DNA from: JBEKIK01 sp050013075
GTDB lineage: Bacteria > Planctomycetota > Planctomycetia > Pirellulales > Thermoguttaceae
DNA length: 64,000 bases
Direction of reading: 5' to 3'
Assembly: GCA_050013075.1 (NCBI GenBank)
Contig: JBEKFZ010000004.1
Coordinates: forward strand, 1 to 64,000
A program made the position numbers and the translations under genes. Below the pieces are notes generated by a model that saw nothing but the letters and a program-made list of their open reading frames with translations, was not told the DNA's origin and did not search any database. Position 1 is the stretch's first letter. Each line of letters starts with the position of its first letter. Shown here piece by piece: positions 1-8,789 of the stretch.

Positions 1-169
1 TAAAGTACGGCGCTAACGGGGCGCTAAAATGAAGCGCAACCCAGGCACTGACCAACAACGAGGCCAGCGAAGCTATCTGCCAGATCATCCCCTTCCAAGC
101 CCCTAAAACCGTGGCTCCCAACAAAACGACCAACATGACAATGTCGTAAGTTTGAATTACCGAGTTCAT
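1..169 (-). CDS. CvpA-like membrane protein, N-terminal part only
   Basis: An open frame runs on the minus strand from an ATG at 169 out of the window, giving 56 residues. It starts MNSVIQTYDIVMLVVLLGAT and continues with the G-x-W-K-G-M-I-W-Q-I pattern, then a second hydrophobic stretch ending near HFSAPLAPY. This is the layout of the CvpA family: a first helix, a short G-W-K-G-linked turn, then a second helix. CvpA proteins are inner-membrane proteins linked to colicin V export and envelope homeostasis; the exact role here is unknown. It diverges from the sulfotransferase gene downstream. The rest of the gene lies outside the window, so family assignment rests on the first two helices only. 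Confidence 0.6.
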   Translation of the reverse strand, partial: MNSVIQTYDIVMLVVLLGATVLGAWKGMIWQIASLASLLVSAWVALHFSAPLAPYF

Positions 170-170
170 G

Positions 171-385
171 TTCCGGGTTCGGGGTTCGGGATTTAGGATT
201 CGGGGTTCAGGGGGTTGGAAGTATACTGAAAAAGAGCAAATTGGCGAAGAGCACTGTAGTAATCAACGCATCAGAGCACGGAAATTACTTGGCATGTCCT
301 TATGCTGCAATCAAAAGAGTTTCCGTTTAACGTGAAGTATTACAACCAGTTCTGAACCCTGAACCCTGCTCACTGAATCCTGAAT
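171..385. repeat. Degenerate heptad arrays in the gap before the sulfotransferase gene
   Basis: From 171 to about 217 the DNA reads as seven-base units of the type gttcggg, gttcggg, atttagg, attcggg, gttcagg. A second array of gaaccct-type units lies around 352-385. The 344-base gap between the CvpA-like gene and the sulfotransferase gene otherwise holds only a possible promoter. Confidence 0.6.
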
Positions 386-436
386 TCTTTGGAAAAAATG
401 TCATCTTGTCTTAATGAGGCCATGTTTGGTAATATG

Positions 437-466
437 TTGACCTAGCATGGGAAACTTGAATAATAT
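437..466 (+). promoter_or_regulatory. Possible sigma70-type promoter of the sulfotransferase gene
   Basis: A TTGACC box at 437-442 and a TAATAT box at 461-466 are separated by 18 bases. The boxes lie about 50 bases before the ATG at 514. The match is good, but this AT-rich gap could yield it by chance. Confidence 0.4.
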
Positions 467-513
467 AGGTTGTTTAGGATATTCGGAGAAGTTCTGGAAA
501 AGTTTAAAAAAGA

Positions 514-1713
514 ATGCGTATGGATACCGCTAAGCAAGGCAAACCAACAGAACAGCCCTCGGGAGGTTATAAAGACCGGCCTTGGATTCCGCGGTTTTGG
601 GACGGAATGAACACGTCGGGATGGATCGGACTGTTGGTTCGCAACCGCTTCGCCATCGCCCCGCATCGCATCGGGATGGCGATTATTGTGTTTACAGTGA
701 GCCTGATCAATTTTTTTCTTTGGGCCCTTCAGACCCTAATCTTCGGGCGGCGGATCGCACGAACCACATTGAAAAACGATCCCATTTTTGTCATTGGTCA
801 TTGGCGCTCCGGCACCACCTTGTTGCACGAACTATTGGTGCTCGACCGTAGGCACACATTTCCCGATACTTATGCCTGCTTCACTCCCAATCACTTTCTA
901 GTCTCAGGGTGGTTTTTCAAACCCTTGCTAAAATTCCTGCTGCCGTCGCGCCGGCCCATGGACAACATGCTCGCCGGCTGGGACCGGCCGCAGGAAGACG
1001 AATTCGCCTTGTGCAACATGGGCGTACGCTCGCCGTATTTGACCATTGTTTTTCCCAACCATCCTCCGCAATACCCGGAGTATCTTGACCTCGAAGGACT
1101 GCCTCCAAAGGCGATTAATCGCTGGAAATCAAAATTATTCTGGTTTCTCCAATGCCTGACTCTACGGCAGCCAAAGCGGATGGTGCTCAAATCGCCGGCG
1201 CATACCTGCCGCATTAAAGTTTTATTGGAGCTTTTTCCCAACGCCAAGTTCGTGCATATCGTTCGCGATCCTTACGTGATTTTCCCGTCCACGGTCAACC
1301 TCTGGAAGCGGTTATATCGCGATCAGGGCCTGCAATCGCCCAAGTTCAAGGGTCTGGAGGAGTATGTATTCCACACCTTTGAGCGGATGTACAAAGTCTT
1401 TGAGCGCGATCGGCATTTGTCCGCTCCCGGCCAATTTTGCGAGATCCATTACGAAGATCTCATTTCCGATTCGATTGGGCAAATGCGGCGGATTTACGAT
1501 GAGCTCGAATTGGGCGATTTCGACTCGGTCCGCCCCGCGATCGAAACATACATGGCCGGTCAGAAAGACTACAAGACCAACCGCTACCAACTCTCGCCCG
1601 AAAATCGCGGCGAAATCAAACGCCGTTGGGAAAAATACCTGATCCAGTACGGGTATCAAACTTCCGCGCCGGCGAAGGTCTTGGAAAAACCCGTTCCGCA
1701 AACGTCATCCTAG
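514..1713 (+). CDS. Sulfotransferase family protein
   Basis: This 399-residue protein has the two PAPS-binding signatures of the sulfotransferase superfamily. The 5'-phosphosulfate loop is FVIGHWRSGTTLLHELL near residues 92-108. The 3'-phosphate region is FVHIVRDPYVIFPSTVNLW near 247-265. These proteins transfer sulfate from PAPS to a hydroxyl or amine; the acceptor cannot be read from the sequence. A hydrophobic stretch at about residues 50-75 suggests membrane association. An in-frame ATG two codons later is an alternative start. It stands alone, with the convergent pcm gene downstream and a strong hairpin between them. Closest in type to the bacterial Sulfotransfer_3 group. Confidence 0.88.
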   Translation: MRMDTAKQGKPTEQPSGGYKDRPWIPRFWDGMNTSGWIGLLVRNRFAIAPHRIGMAIIVFTVSLINFFLWALQTLIFGRRIARTTLKNDPIFVIGHWRSGTTLLHELLVLDRRHTFPDTYACFTPNHFLVSGWFFKPLLKFLLPSRRPMDNMLAGWDRPQEDEFALCNMGVRSPYLTIVFPNHPPQYPEYLDLEGLPPKAINRWKSKLFWFLQCLTLRQPKRMVLKSPAHTCRIKVLLELFPNAKFVHIVRDPYVIFPSTVNLWKRLYRDQGLQSPKFKGLEEYVFHTFERMYKVFERDRHLSAPGQFCEIHYEDLISDSIGQMRRIYDELELGDFDSVRPAIETYMAGQKDYKTNRYQLSPENRGEIKRRWEKYLIQYGYQTSAPAKVLEKPVPQTSS

Positions 1714-1724
1714 CGACCACAATA

Positions 1725-1784
1725 TGTAGGGTGCGTGAAACGCACCAGCCTCTACAGATTGCGGTGCGTTTCACGCACCCTACA
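1725..1784. repeat. Perfect 22-bp inverted repeat (REP-like, GTAGGGTGCG type)
   Basis: Arms 1725-1746 and 1763-1784 are perfectly complementary over 22 bp around a 16-base loop. It lies between the convergent sulfotransferase and pcm genes and could also end transcription, though no T-run follows. A smaller palindrome, gtgggcagt/actgcccac at 1838-1857, and a heptad array (taatcac, taatctc, tagtccc) follow directly. Confidence 0.8.
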
Positions 1785-1887
1785 AAAATACCCAATCCCA
1801 GAGCGAGACCGGCGATCGCGGCTTTATTCATGTGCAAGTGGGCAGTAAACTGCCCACCCCTAATCACTAATCTCTAGTCCCTCTGTT

Positions 1888-3117
1888 CTACTTTGCCGCT
1901 TTCAATTCGATGTCATCAAAGGAAATTTCGCCCACCGCCCCGAACATTCCGATGCATAAGACGGCTTCCCGGGCCCGGGGCGGAACTTCGATCCGCTTGG
2001 TCTCTCGCTGCCAGCCGAACGTGCCGGTCCATGGCCCCACAATCCCTCGGCCCGCGGCACTCCGGTTTTCGTCGTAAAAAATGATCGCCAGGGCCGGTAC
2101 ATCTTCGGCTTTTGGACCGCGCCGCAGATCACGGCCGCGGACATAAAGCGAGACGTTAATCGCCTTGACTTTCCGTCCGTCCACGGCGAATCCCTGCAAT
2201 GCCTGACTGCCCCGTCCCGGCTCGGCGTTGCTGAAAGTGGCATAATGCCCGCCTTCCGGCGATTCTTTATCGCTTACGATTTTTATCTGCCGCTGATAGT
2301 GCCAGACCGCGGCCTCGGGCGGATCGCCGAGGACTTGCTCGAATCCGCCGTTCTCTATTGAAGGTTTGGTCGGATCGGGCTGCACCTTGCGCTGCGACTC
2401 GGCCTTGCCGGTCATGGGCACGAACAGCGTCGGCTTCAGGGCCTCGGTTTCCAGCTTGCCCTTGGTCTTCTTGAGCAAGTACAGCGTTTGCTGATAACGT
2501 TCGCCCATGGGAATTATCATCCGTCCGCCTTCCTTGAGCTGTTCGACCAAGGCCGGCGGCACGTTCTCGGGCGAACAGGTGACGATGATTTTGTCGAACG
2601 GGGCGTGTTCGGCCCAGCCCTGATACCCATCGCCGATCTTCACGTGCACGTTATCGTAGTGCAGGCGCTCCAGGGTCTTCGCGGCCTTGTGCCCCAAAGA
2701 TTCAACGATTTCGATCGTGTACACTTCGCGCGCCAAGGGGCTTAACACCGCCGCTTGGTACCCGCTGCCGGTGCCGATTTCTAGCACCTTGTCCTCGGGC
2801 TGAGGGTCAATGGCCTCGGTCATGTATGCCACCACGAACGGCGGCGATATGGTCTGTCCTTCGCCGATGGGCAATGCCATGTCAAGATAGGCCTGTTTGC
2901 GTTCGTTTATCGGCATGAACTCGTGCCGAGGCGTGCGGCGCATGGCTTCGATTACCCGGGGATTCTTCACCCCGGCATCGACGATTTCCCGATCGACCAT
3001 CTTGTTCCGCTCGGCCTCAAACTCCCGGCGCCCCTGAGCCAAAAGCCGATCGGGCAACAAACTCCAGGCCAACAAAATGAGTATAATCAACCCGGCGGCA
3101 AAATTGTTTCGTTTCAT
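1888..3117 (-). CDS. pcm: Exported protein-L-isoaspartate O-methyltransferase with C-terminal extension
   Basis: Repairs or labels isoaspartyl residues by transferring methyl from S-adenosylmethionine. The SAM-binding motif VLEIGTGSGYQAAVL and the family block PIGEGQTISPPFVVAYMTEA are present. An N-terminal hydrophobic segment (AAGLIILILLAWSLLP) looks like a signal peptide, so the enzyme probably acts outside the cytoplasm. After about residue 235 there is an extra domain of roughly 170 residues, probably a beta-sandwich of carbohydrate-binding type (inference from the SIENGGFE opening and the SFDDIEL ending). An upstream ATG at 3141 lies inside a dispersed repeat, so the start at 3117 (MKRNNFAAG) is preferred. 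Confidence 0.88.
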   Translation of the reverse strand: MKRNNFAAGLIILILLAWSLLPDRLLAQGRREFEAERNKMVDREIVDAGVKNPRVIEAMRRTPRHEFMPINERKQAYLDMALPIGEGQTISPPFVVAYMTEAIDPQPEDKVLEIGTGSGYQAAVLSPLAREVYTIEIVESLGHKAAKTLERLHYDNVHVKIGDGYQGWAEHAPFDKIIVTCSPENVPPALVEQLKEGGRMIIPMGERYQQTLYLLKKTKGKLETEALKPTLFVPMTGKAESQRKVQPDPTKPSIENGGFEQVLGDPPEAAVWHYQRQIKIVSDKESPEGGHYATFSNAEPGRGSQALQGFAVDGRKVKAINVSLYVRGRDLRRGPKAEDVPALAIIFYDENRSAAGRGIVGPWTGTFGWQRETKRIEVPPRAREAVLCIGMFGAVGEISFDDIELKAAK

Positions 3118-3134
3118 GGCGATATTTAAGTTAA

Positions 3135-3222
3135 TGGTCATCCTGAGCGTAGCGAAGGATCTCTTTGATATTAACCGTTAGCCAGTGATCAAGATTCTTC
3201 GCTCTGCTCAGAATGACTGTGT
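3135..3222. repeat. Imperfect inverted repeat of the gtcattctgagc type
   Basis: The left side has ggtcatcctgagcgtagcg followed by aaggatct. The right side has agattcttcgctctg followed by ctcagaatgac. These are inverted copies of a widespread intergenic element. A related copy lies at about 33150-33240. It sits between the divergent pcm and radical SAM genes and covers the upstream alternative start of pcm. Confidence 0.65.
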
Positions 3223-3317
3223 GTTTTTCCATTCTTTCTTGATTATACTTGATTTAACCCGCCGGCGCAAACGGGCTGTCCTGTTTTTCACCGCTAATTT
3301 CTGCCATAATCGTTATT

Positions 3318-5084
3318 ATGCTCAAAGAAGACCTGAAAAACCGGATTGTCAACTACCTTCTACCCCTGGTTCAGACGCCCGGTCAATACATCGGCGGCGA
3401 ATGGAACTCCGTGTGCAAAGACCATCGCGTAGTGGACGGCACGTTGTGCCTGGCCTTTCCCGACGCCTATTCCATCGGCATGAGCCATCACGGCCTACAG
3501 GTATTATACGCGGTGATGAACCGCCGCAATTGGGCTTGCGAACGGGCATTCACTCCGCTTGCGGACATGGAGCAGTTGCTCCGCCGGTACGGACTGCCGC
3601 TTTACTCTCTGGAATCTTTCACGCCCCTTTGGCAATTCGACGTGCTGGGCTTTTCTTTGCAATACGATCTTTCATACGCCAACGTGCTGACGATGCTCGA
3701 TCTGGGCGGCATCCCCTTGACGGCGGAAAACAGGACATTGGACCATCCGCTGGTCATTGCCGGCGGGCCATGCGCTTTCAATCCCGAGCCCATGTCGCGG
3801 TTCTTCGACCTGTTCGTCATCGGCGACGGCGAACAGAGCCTGCCCGCGGTCTGCGACGAGTGGCTGCGGCTGAAACATTCCATCGGCGACCGCGAAGCGA
3901 TGCTCTTTGAAATGGCCAAACGATTCCCCTTCGTTTACGCGCCGCGATTTTATCGGCCCGAATTTGATCCAGAGGGCAGAACGATCGCCGTTCGGCCGGT
4001 GCGCGGCGATTTGCCCGAGTGCATCCAGCCGGCCGTGGTCGATTTGGAGTCCGTCCCATTGCCCGCCGCTCCGGTAGTGCCGCACGTGGAGTGCGTCCAC
4101 GACCGCATCGCCGTCGAAATCATGCGCGGGTGTCCGGGCAAGTGCCGGTTCTGTCAAAGCACCACGACCAAGCGCCCGCTTAGGTTTCGCAAGGCGGAAA
4201 CCATCGTCCGGGCGGCTTTGGATTCGTATCGCAACACGGGCTACAACGAAATTTCGCTGCTCTCGCTTTCCAGCAGCGATTATCCCCAATTCGACAATCT
4301 TATACGGCAACTGCAAGAGGTCCTGCGTCCGCTGGGCGTGGGCATCTCGCTGCCCAGCCTGCGAATCAACGAGGAACTACGGATGGTGGGCGATTTGATC
4401 GGCACAGAGCGACATTCCGGACTGACGCTTGCGCCCGAGGCCGCCCTGGACGACATGCGCAAACAAATCGCCAAGCCGATAGCCAACGAAGACCTTTACT
4501 CCGGGTGCCGGAGGGCTTTTGAGCAGGGCTTTAATCGAGTGAAACTATACTTCTTATGCGGCCTGCCCGGCGAACGGAAAATCGACCTGGACGGAATCGT
4601 TGAAATGTCGGAGAACATCGCCCGGCTGGGCCGAGAAGCAACCGGACGGTTTCCCACGGTGGTGGCCAACGTATCGAACTTCGTGCCCAAACCGCACACG
4701 CCCTTTCAATGGAATGCCATGCAGAGGCGCGAATACTTTCACGATGCCCACTGGCAACTGCGCCAATACAAGCGGCTCGGATGCGTGAATTTAAAATGCC
4801 ACGACGTGGAAACAAGTCTTTTGGAAGGCGTGCTCTGCCGCGGCGACCGCCGAGTGGGCGAGGCCGTCGAATTGGCCTGGCTCCGAGGCGCGCGATTCGA
4901 CGCCTGGGCCGAACGCCTCGATCCGAATTTGTGGTGGAAAGCCCTGGCCGACGCCGGCGTGGACGTGGAACAAACCCTGCACCTCCCCTGCCCTGCCGGC
5001 GCCCCCCTGCCCTGGGACCACATCGGCATTTGCCAAGGCCGGCAGTATTTGGAACGGGAATATAACCAATCGATCAAGCAGTGA
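3318..5084 (+). CDS. B12-binding-type radical SAM protein (TIGR03960-like)
   Basis: The protein has 588 residues. The radical SAM cluster motif CPGKCRFCQ lies near residue 273 in the context EIMRGCPGKCRFCQSTTT. The N-terminal region resembles a cobalamin-binding-like domain (LCLAFPDAYSIGMSHHGLQ, and GGPCAFNPEPMSRFFDLFVI). This is the layout of the YgiQ-related TIGR03960 family, whose substrate is unknown. In many bacteria the family is fused or adjacent to a DUF2344 (TIGR03936) domain; the protein ends soon after the radical SAM region and no DUF2344 gene follows. It is preceded by a divergent pcm gene and followed after about 60 bases by a co-directional membrane protein gene. Confidence 0.85.
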   Translation: MLKEDLKNRIVNYLLPLVQTPGQYIGGEWNSVCKDHRVVDGTLCLAFPDAYSIGMSHHGLQVLYAVMNRRNWACERAFTPLADMEQLLRRYGLPLYSLESFTPLWQFDVLGFSLQYDLSYANVLTMLDLGGIPLTAENRTLDHPLVIAGGPCAFNPEPMSRFFDLFVIGDGEQSLPAVCDEWLRLKHSIGDREAMLFEMAKRFPFVYAPRFYRPEFDPEGRTIAVRPVRGDLPECIQPAVVDLESVPLPAAPVVPHVECVHDRIAVEIMRGCPGKCRFCQSTTTKRPLRFRKAETIVRAALDSYRNTGYNEISLLSLSSSDYPQFDNLIRQLQEVLRPLGVGISLPSLRINEELRMVGDLIGTERHSGLTLAPEAALDDMRKQIAKPIANEDLYSGCRRAFEQGFNRVKLYFLCGLPGERKIDLDGIVEMSENIARLGREATGRFPTVVANVSNFVPKPHTPFQWNAMQRREYFHDAHWQLRQYKRLGCVNLKCHDVETSLLEGVLCRGDRRVGEAVELAWLRGARFDAWAERLDPNLWWKALADAGVDVEQTLHLPCPAGAPLPWDHIGICQGRQYLEREYNQSIKQ

Positions 5085-5145
5085 AAACTATAAGCTGTAA
5101 AATAAATACGAATAAAACGCTCCATTTTTTTGACTCAGTCCGCGG

Positions 5146-7146
5146 ATGTCCAATCGCAAGAAGTCATCTATTAAATACGCTCGTCAGACCCAATCGGGAA
5201 CATCCAGCCCATGGGCGCCGCTTGTCCGCGCGTCGGCCGCAGTTGCATTGATCGTTTTGGCCGCCTTCACGGCTTATCTTGCCTCCCTAAGCAATGGATT
5301 CGTATGGGATGACGACAACCTGTTGACGAACAACCGCCTTATCAGGGCCTCCGACGGCCCGTACAGGTTCTGGTGCACCGCCGAAGCAATGGACTACTGG
5401 CCGGTGACCAATACCGCGTTCTGGATCGAGTGGCGGCTGTGGGGAATGAATCCGGGGGGATATCACGTCACCAACCTGATCCTGCACATCGTCGAATCGC
5501 TGCTGATTTGGCTCGTTTTGCGGAAGTTGTCCGTTCCCGGCGCGATCTTGGCGGCCTTGATCTTCGCCGTGCATCCGGTGAACGTGGAATCGGTGGCCTG
5601 GATCTCGCAGCAGAAAAACCTGACGGCGATGCTGTTCCTACAATTGTCGATTTTGTGGTATTTGAAGGCCGACATGCCCACGGAAAACGTGGACATGGCA
5701 CCCGCGCGTTCCCAGGGAGGACCGCGGGAACGAGTAAAAAATCACTCTCCACTCTCCACTCTCCGCTCTCCACTTTGGTACTGGCTGAGCCTGGCGGCAT
5801 TCGTATTGGCAATGCTCAGCAAGGGATCGGCGGCTGTTTTGCCGATACTATTGCTGGGGATCGTGTGGTGGCTGCGCCCGCAGAAGACAGTCCCGATTTT
5901 AGCGTCAACGAAAATGGGACTGTCCCCTTATTTCCGGCGGGATCTGCTGCGAACCGCGCCGTTTTTCATGATTGCCGCGGCTCTGGCGGCGGTAAACGTG
6001 TGGTTCCAAACGCACGGCACCGGGGAAGTGATCCGAACCGCCGGGTTCGTAGAGCGTCTGCTGGGGGCCGGCAGCGTGATTTGGTTTTATCTTTACAAGG
6101 CGGTTGTGCCGCTGAATCTGATTTTCGTTTACCCGCAGTGGCACATCGAGGCCGGCAATCCGCTGTGGTGGTTGCCGCTCTTGGCCGCTTTGATTGTCAC
6201 GGCAGTGCTATGGCTGTATCGAAAAAGCTGGAGCCGGCCGTTTTTATTTGCCTGGGGATTTTTCTGCGCGGCGCTCGTGCCGGTGATGGGTTTCACGGAC
6301 ATATACTTCATGCGCTACTCGCTGGTGGCCGACCACTATCAGCACTTGGCCGTCATCGGCGCGATTGCCCTGGCTGCCGCCGGCTGGTGCGCATGGCGGC
6401 AGCGTATACCGAGAGCGGCACAATGGAAGTCGATTGTCGTCGTTATAGCGGCGCTGATGGCTCTTATGTTTTTGACTTGGCGGCAAAATGGAGACTACCG
6501 TGACACCGTCTCACTGTACGAGGCGACCTTGGAAAAAAATCCAAACTGTTGGATGGCCCACAACGACCTGGGCGGTTTTCTATTGCATACGGGCCATGCC
6601 GATGCGGCAATCGAACACCTCCGCCTGGCCCTGCAACTCAAACCCGATTATTTGGAGGCTCACAACAACTTGGGAATGGCCTTGGATGAAATCGGACGGC
6701 ATCATGAGGCTATCGAACATCTCGAAAAAGCCTTGGGCCTGAAAAAAAGACAGGCAGTGGTCCACTACAACCTGGGCAACGCATTGGTCAAATCAGGCCG
6801 GTCCCGGGAAGCGATCGAACATTATGAGCAAGCCCTGCTTCTGGAACCCAATTACCCCGAGGCACATGGCAACTTGGGCAGCGCATTGGCTCAAATGGGC
6901 CGGCTGGAAGAAGCGATCGAACATTACCAACAAGCCCTGCGGCAGAAGCCCGACTTTGACGCGGTCTATTCCAATCTAGTCTCGGTCTATGTCGGACTGC
7001 ATCGGCCCGATGAGGCCGTGGCCACGGCCCAAAAGGCCCTGGATATCGCCCGATCCCGGGGGCAGGCGGCGCAGGCCAAACAGATCGAAGATTGGTTAAA
7101 TTCCTACCGCGCCGAATTGTCGGCGCCGCCATCCACTCCACATTAA
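5146..7146 (+). CDS. Polytopic membrane protein with C-terminal TPR repeats
   Basis: The 666-residue protein has about ten predicted membrane segments in residues 30-445, then at least five TPR units from about 460 to 650 (for example WMAHNDLGGFLLHTGHADAA, VVHYNLGNALVKSGRSREA). The extracytoplasmic start SNGFVWDDDNLLTNN matches the acidic first loop of TPR-bearing GT-C-like membrane proteins (TMTC/DUF1736-like). A role in glycosyl transfer is plausible but not shown. Two loops carry sequence that looks like inserted repeat DNA: residues about 200-212, encoded by ctctcca heptads, and residues about 247-262, encoded by an inverted repeat. Both inserts keep the frame. Confidence 0.75.
   Translation: MSNRKKSSIKYARQTQSGTSSPWAPLVRASAAVALIVLAAFTAYLASLSNGFVWDDDNLLTNNRLIRASDGPYRFWCTAEAMDYWPVTNTAFWIEWRLWGMNPGGYHVTNLILHIVESLLIWLVLRKLSVPGAILAALIFAVHPVNVESVAWISQQKNLTAMLFLQLSILWYLKADMPTENVDMAPARSQGGPRERVKNHSPLSTLRSPLWYWLSLAAFVLAMLSKGSAAVLPILLLGIVWWLRPQKTVPILASTKMGLSPYFRRDLLRTAPFFMIAAALAAVNVWFQTHGTGEVIRTAGFVERLLGAGSVIWFYLYKAVVPLNLIFVYPQWHIEAGNPLWWLPLLAALIVTAVLWLYRKSWSRPFLFAWGFFCAALVPVMGFTDIYFMRYSLVADHYQHLAVIGAIALAAAGWCAWRQRIPRAAQWKSIVVVIAALMALMFLTWRQNGDYRDTVSLYEATLEKNPNCWMAHNDLGGFLLHTGHADAAIEHLRLALQLKPDYLEAHNNLGMALDEIGRHHEAIEHLEKALGLKKRQAVVHYNLGNALVKSGRSREAIEHYEQALLLEPNYPEAHGNLGSALAQMGRLEEAIEHYQQALRQKPDFDAVYSNLVSVYVGLHRPDEAVATAQKALDIARSRGQAAQAKQIEDWLNSYRAELSAPPSTPH
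5746..5777. repeat. ctctcca heptad array inside a coding frame
   Basis: Units ctctcca, ctctcca, ctctccg, ctctcca follow with a seven-base period and are translated as the loop SPLSTLRSPL in the TPR membrane protein. The array is in a hydrophilic loop just before the membrane segment starting WYWLSLAAF. Confidence 0.6.
5886..5924. repeat. Inverted repeat inside the TPR membrane protein gene
   Basis: The left arm gacagtcccgatttt at 5886-5900 pairs with aaaatgggactgtc at 5911-5924, with one bulged base. It falls in the loop before the segment TAPFFMIAAALAAV. It resembles an intergenic palindrome more than normal coding sequence. Confidence 0.55.
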
Positions 7147-7278
7147 AAAAATAAAAAAGAAACTAGCCCTGACCCCATTATCCATATACAACCAATAAGG
7201 TAATATATTATTTAAGATTAACAACAATCGTGAATTATCAATGACAACAATACTCTTGATCCATTGAGGACTCAACGC

Positions 7279-8694
7279 ATGGGACGTAAACACCCCAAAC
7301 AGATGCCGGTTCAATCCACATCCACTCGGGACGGCCGAACTTGGACAATTACCAAGGTGCTCCTTGCCGTGGCAATCGCGCTCTTTGTACTGACGCGTTC
7401 CTACATTCTGTTTTTTTTCCGCCCGATGTTATCCGACGTCTGGATGTATTATGAATATGCCGTCAAAGCCGTTGACTGGCAGATTACGCCCTACACTGAA
7501 GAGTTCGTGATTCCATACCCTCCGCTGGCATACTGGACAACTTGCGCACCGCGGATGTTCGACGATCGCCGAATCAAAAGTAATCAGGATCCTCAGATCG
7601 CGCCGATATACTTTGATTACAACCGCGGATTTCGGGGCTTGATGTTCCTTTGCGACCTGGCCTCATTCGTAATGCTTTTGTTGATTGCCTGGAAACGGCG
7701 CCCGCAAATGGCGCCCTGGGCCGCACTGATATATATAATTACGACGGCCATTTTGGGCCCCGTGCTCTACGACCGGCTCGACGTGGCGCTGCTCATGCTG
7801 ATAATGTTGGGCATCTACTGCTGGACGCGGTCGCTCCGGGAATCCCCCTGGTCAATTCCCTGGGCAACATTGGCATACGCGATTTTCGGACTGGGTATTA
7901 GTTTCAAAATAATCCCCCTGCTTTGCGTTCCCTTTCTTTTGCTAGCCGATTTTCACGCCCCGCGCCGATATACTCGACTGGTTTCCGCATCGGTCGTATT
8001 GGCCGCGACGATCAGCGTGCCGTTTTTAATTCAGTGGTCGGTCACCGGCCCCAGCGTGTTCGACATTTTCCAGTTCCACGCCGAGCGGGAAATTCATCTC
8101 GAGTCGTTATATTCCTCGTTGATGTCCATTGCTTCGGCCTTCGGAGCCACGGTTTTCATCACGCAATCTCACGGAGCTTATAACCTGTCCGGAGACTTGT
8201 GGCATGTGATGAAAATTTTGTCCACGCTCTTGCTGCTTGGGTTTCTTGCGGGCGAAGGCCTCTGGGCCCTGCTTCGTTGGTCGCGCTATACCAGGCAAGA
8301 CGCCTATCGCATTGCCTGCTACGTAATTCCCGGCTCCGTGATTTTATCCAATGTGCTTTCGCCGCAGTATTTTATCTGGGCCTTCCCCCTAGTGCTGTTA
8401 TTGGCGATTGAGATATTTCCTGAAGGGCGCGTAAGGCCATTGATTCTCGCCGGTTTATTAATCGCCGTGGCTGTAATGACGACCTGGCTCTTTCCGTATA
8501 ACTTCTTCAGTCAGGAATTCAGTCCGAATCCACACGCCCTTATTCCGATGAATGCGGTTGCTCTCAGGTTGCCTCCTGTTACAACGCCCGCCGTTATCCT
8601 CGGGCTCCGCAATTTTACCTACCTGGGAGTGGCGTTGTGGCTGGGTGTGATGCTTTATAAACGCATCGATCAGGTGAACGAGCAAGCCCGTTAA
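7279..8694 (+). CDS. Polytopic membrane protein, GT-C/DUF2029-like
   Basis: The 471-residue protein has about ten to twelve hydrophobic helices. The first extracytoplasmic loop is rich in aromatics and acids (MLSDVWMYYEYAVKAVDW, then FVIPYPPLAYWT), as in GT87 (DUF2029) lipid-linked mannosyltransferase-like proteins. The ATG at 7279 is preceded by gagga at a good distance; a TTG five codons upstream is also open. The catalytic role is inferred from topology only, so an O-antigen or lipid-carrier glycosyltransferase is one possibility. It follows the TPR membrane protein after about 130 bases and may share its transcription. Confidence 0.6.
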   Translation: MGRKHPKQMPVQSTSTRDGRTWTITKVLLAVAIALFVLTRSYILFFFRPMLSDVWMYYEYAVKAVDWQITPYTEEFVIPYPPLAYWTTCAPRMFDDRRIKSNQDPQIAPIYFDYNRGFRGLMFLCDLASFVMLLLIAWKRRPQMAPWAALIYIITTAILGPVLYDRLDVALLMLIMLGIYCWTRSLRESPWSIPWATLAYAIFGLGISFKIIPLLCVPFLLLADFHAPRRYTRLVSASVVLAATISVPFLIQWSVTGPSVFDIFQFHAEREIHLESLYSSLMSIASAFGATVFITQSHGAYNLSGDLWHVMKILSTLLLLGFLAGEGLWALLRWSRYTRQDAYRIACYVIPGSVILSNVLSPQYFIWAFPLVLLLAIEIFPEGRVRPLILAGLLIAVAVMTTWLFPYNFFSQEFSPNPHALIPMNAVALRLPPVTTPAVILGLRNFTYLGVALWLGVMLYKRIDQVNEQAR

Positions 8695-8709
8695 TCATTC
8701 GTAAAAGTT

Positions 8710-8775
8710 ACACCAGCCCGAAGCGCAAGCGAGGGATGCAGGCGGGTTGCCCTTGCTTGCGCTTCGGGCTGGTGT
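8710..8775. repeat. REP-like 21-bp inverted repeat (cccgaagcgcaagc family)
   Basis: Arms 8710-8730 and 8755-8775 are perfectly complementary with a 24-base loop. Related copies lie at 34817-34883 and, as a half-element, near 60706-60760. It lies between a plus-strand membrane protein gene and the 3' end of the minus-strand ABC ATPase gene. Confidence 0.85.
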
Positions 8776-8789
8776 GCGGAATTTTGTGT

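Noticed and set aside
171..385. CRISPR array
   Set aside because: Units are seven bases long with no spacers; the same holds for the other tandem arrays in the window.
3118..3141. Upstream ATG of pcm
   Set aside because: It lies inside a dispersed inverted repeat; the second ATG gives a normal signal peptide.
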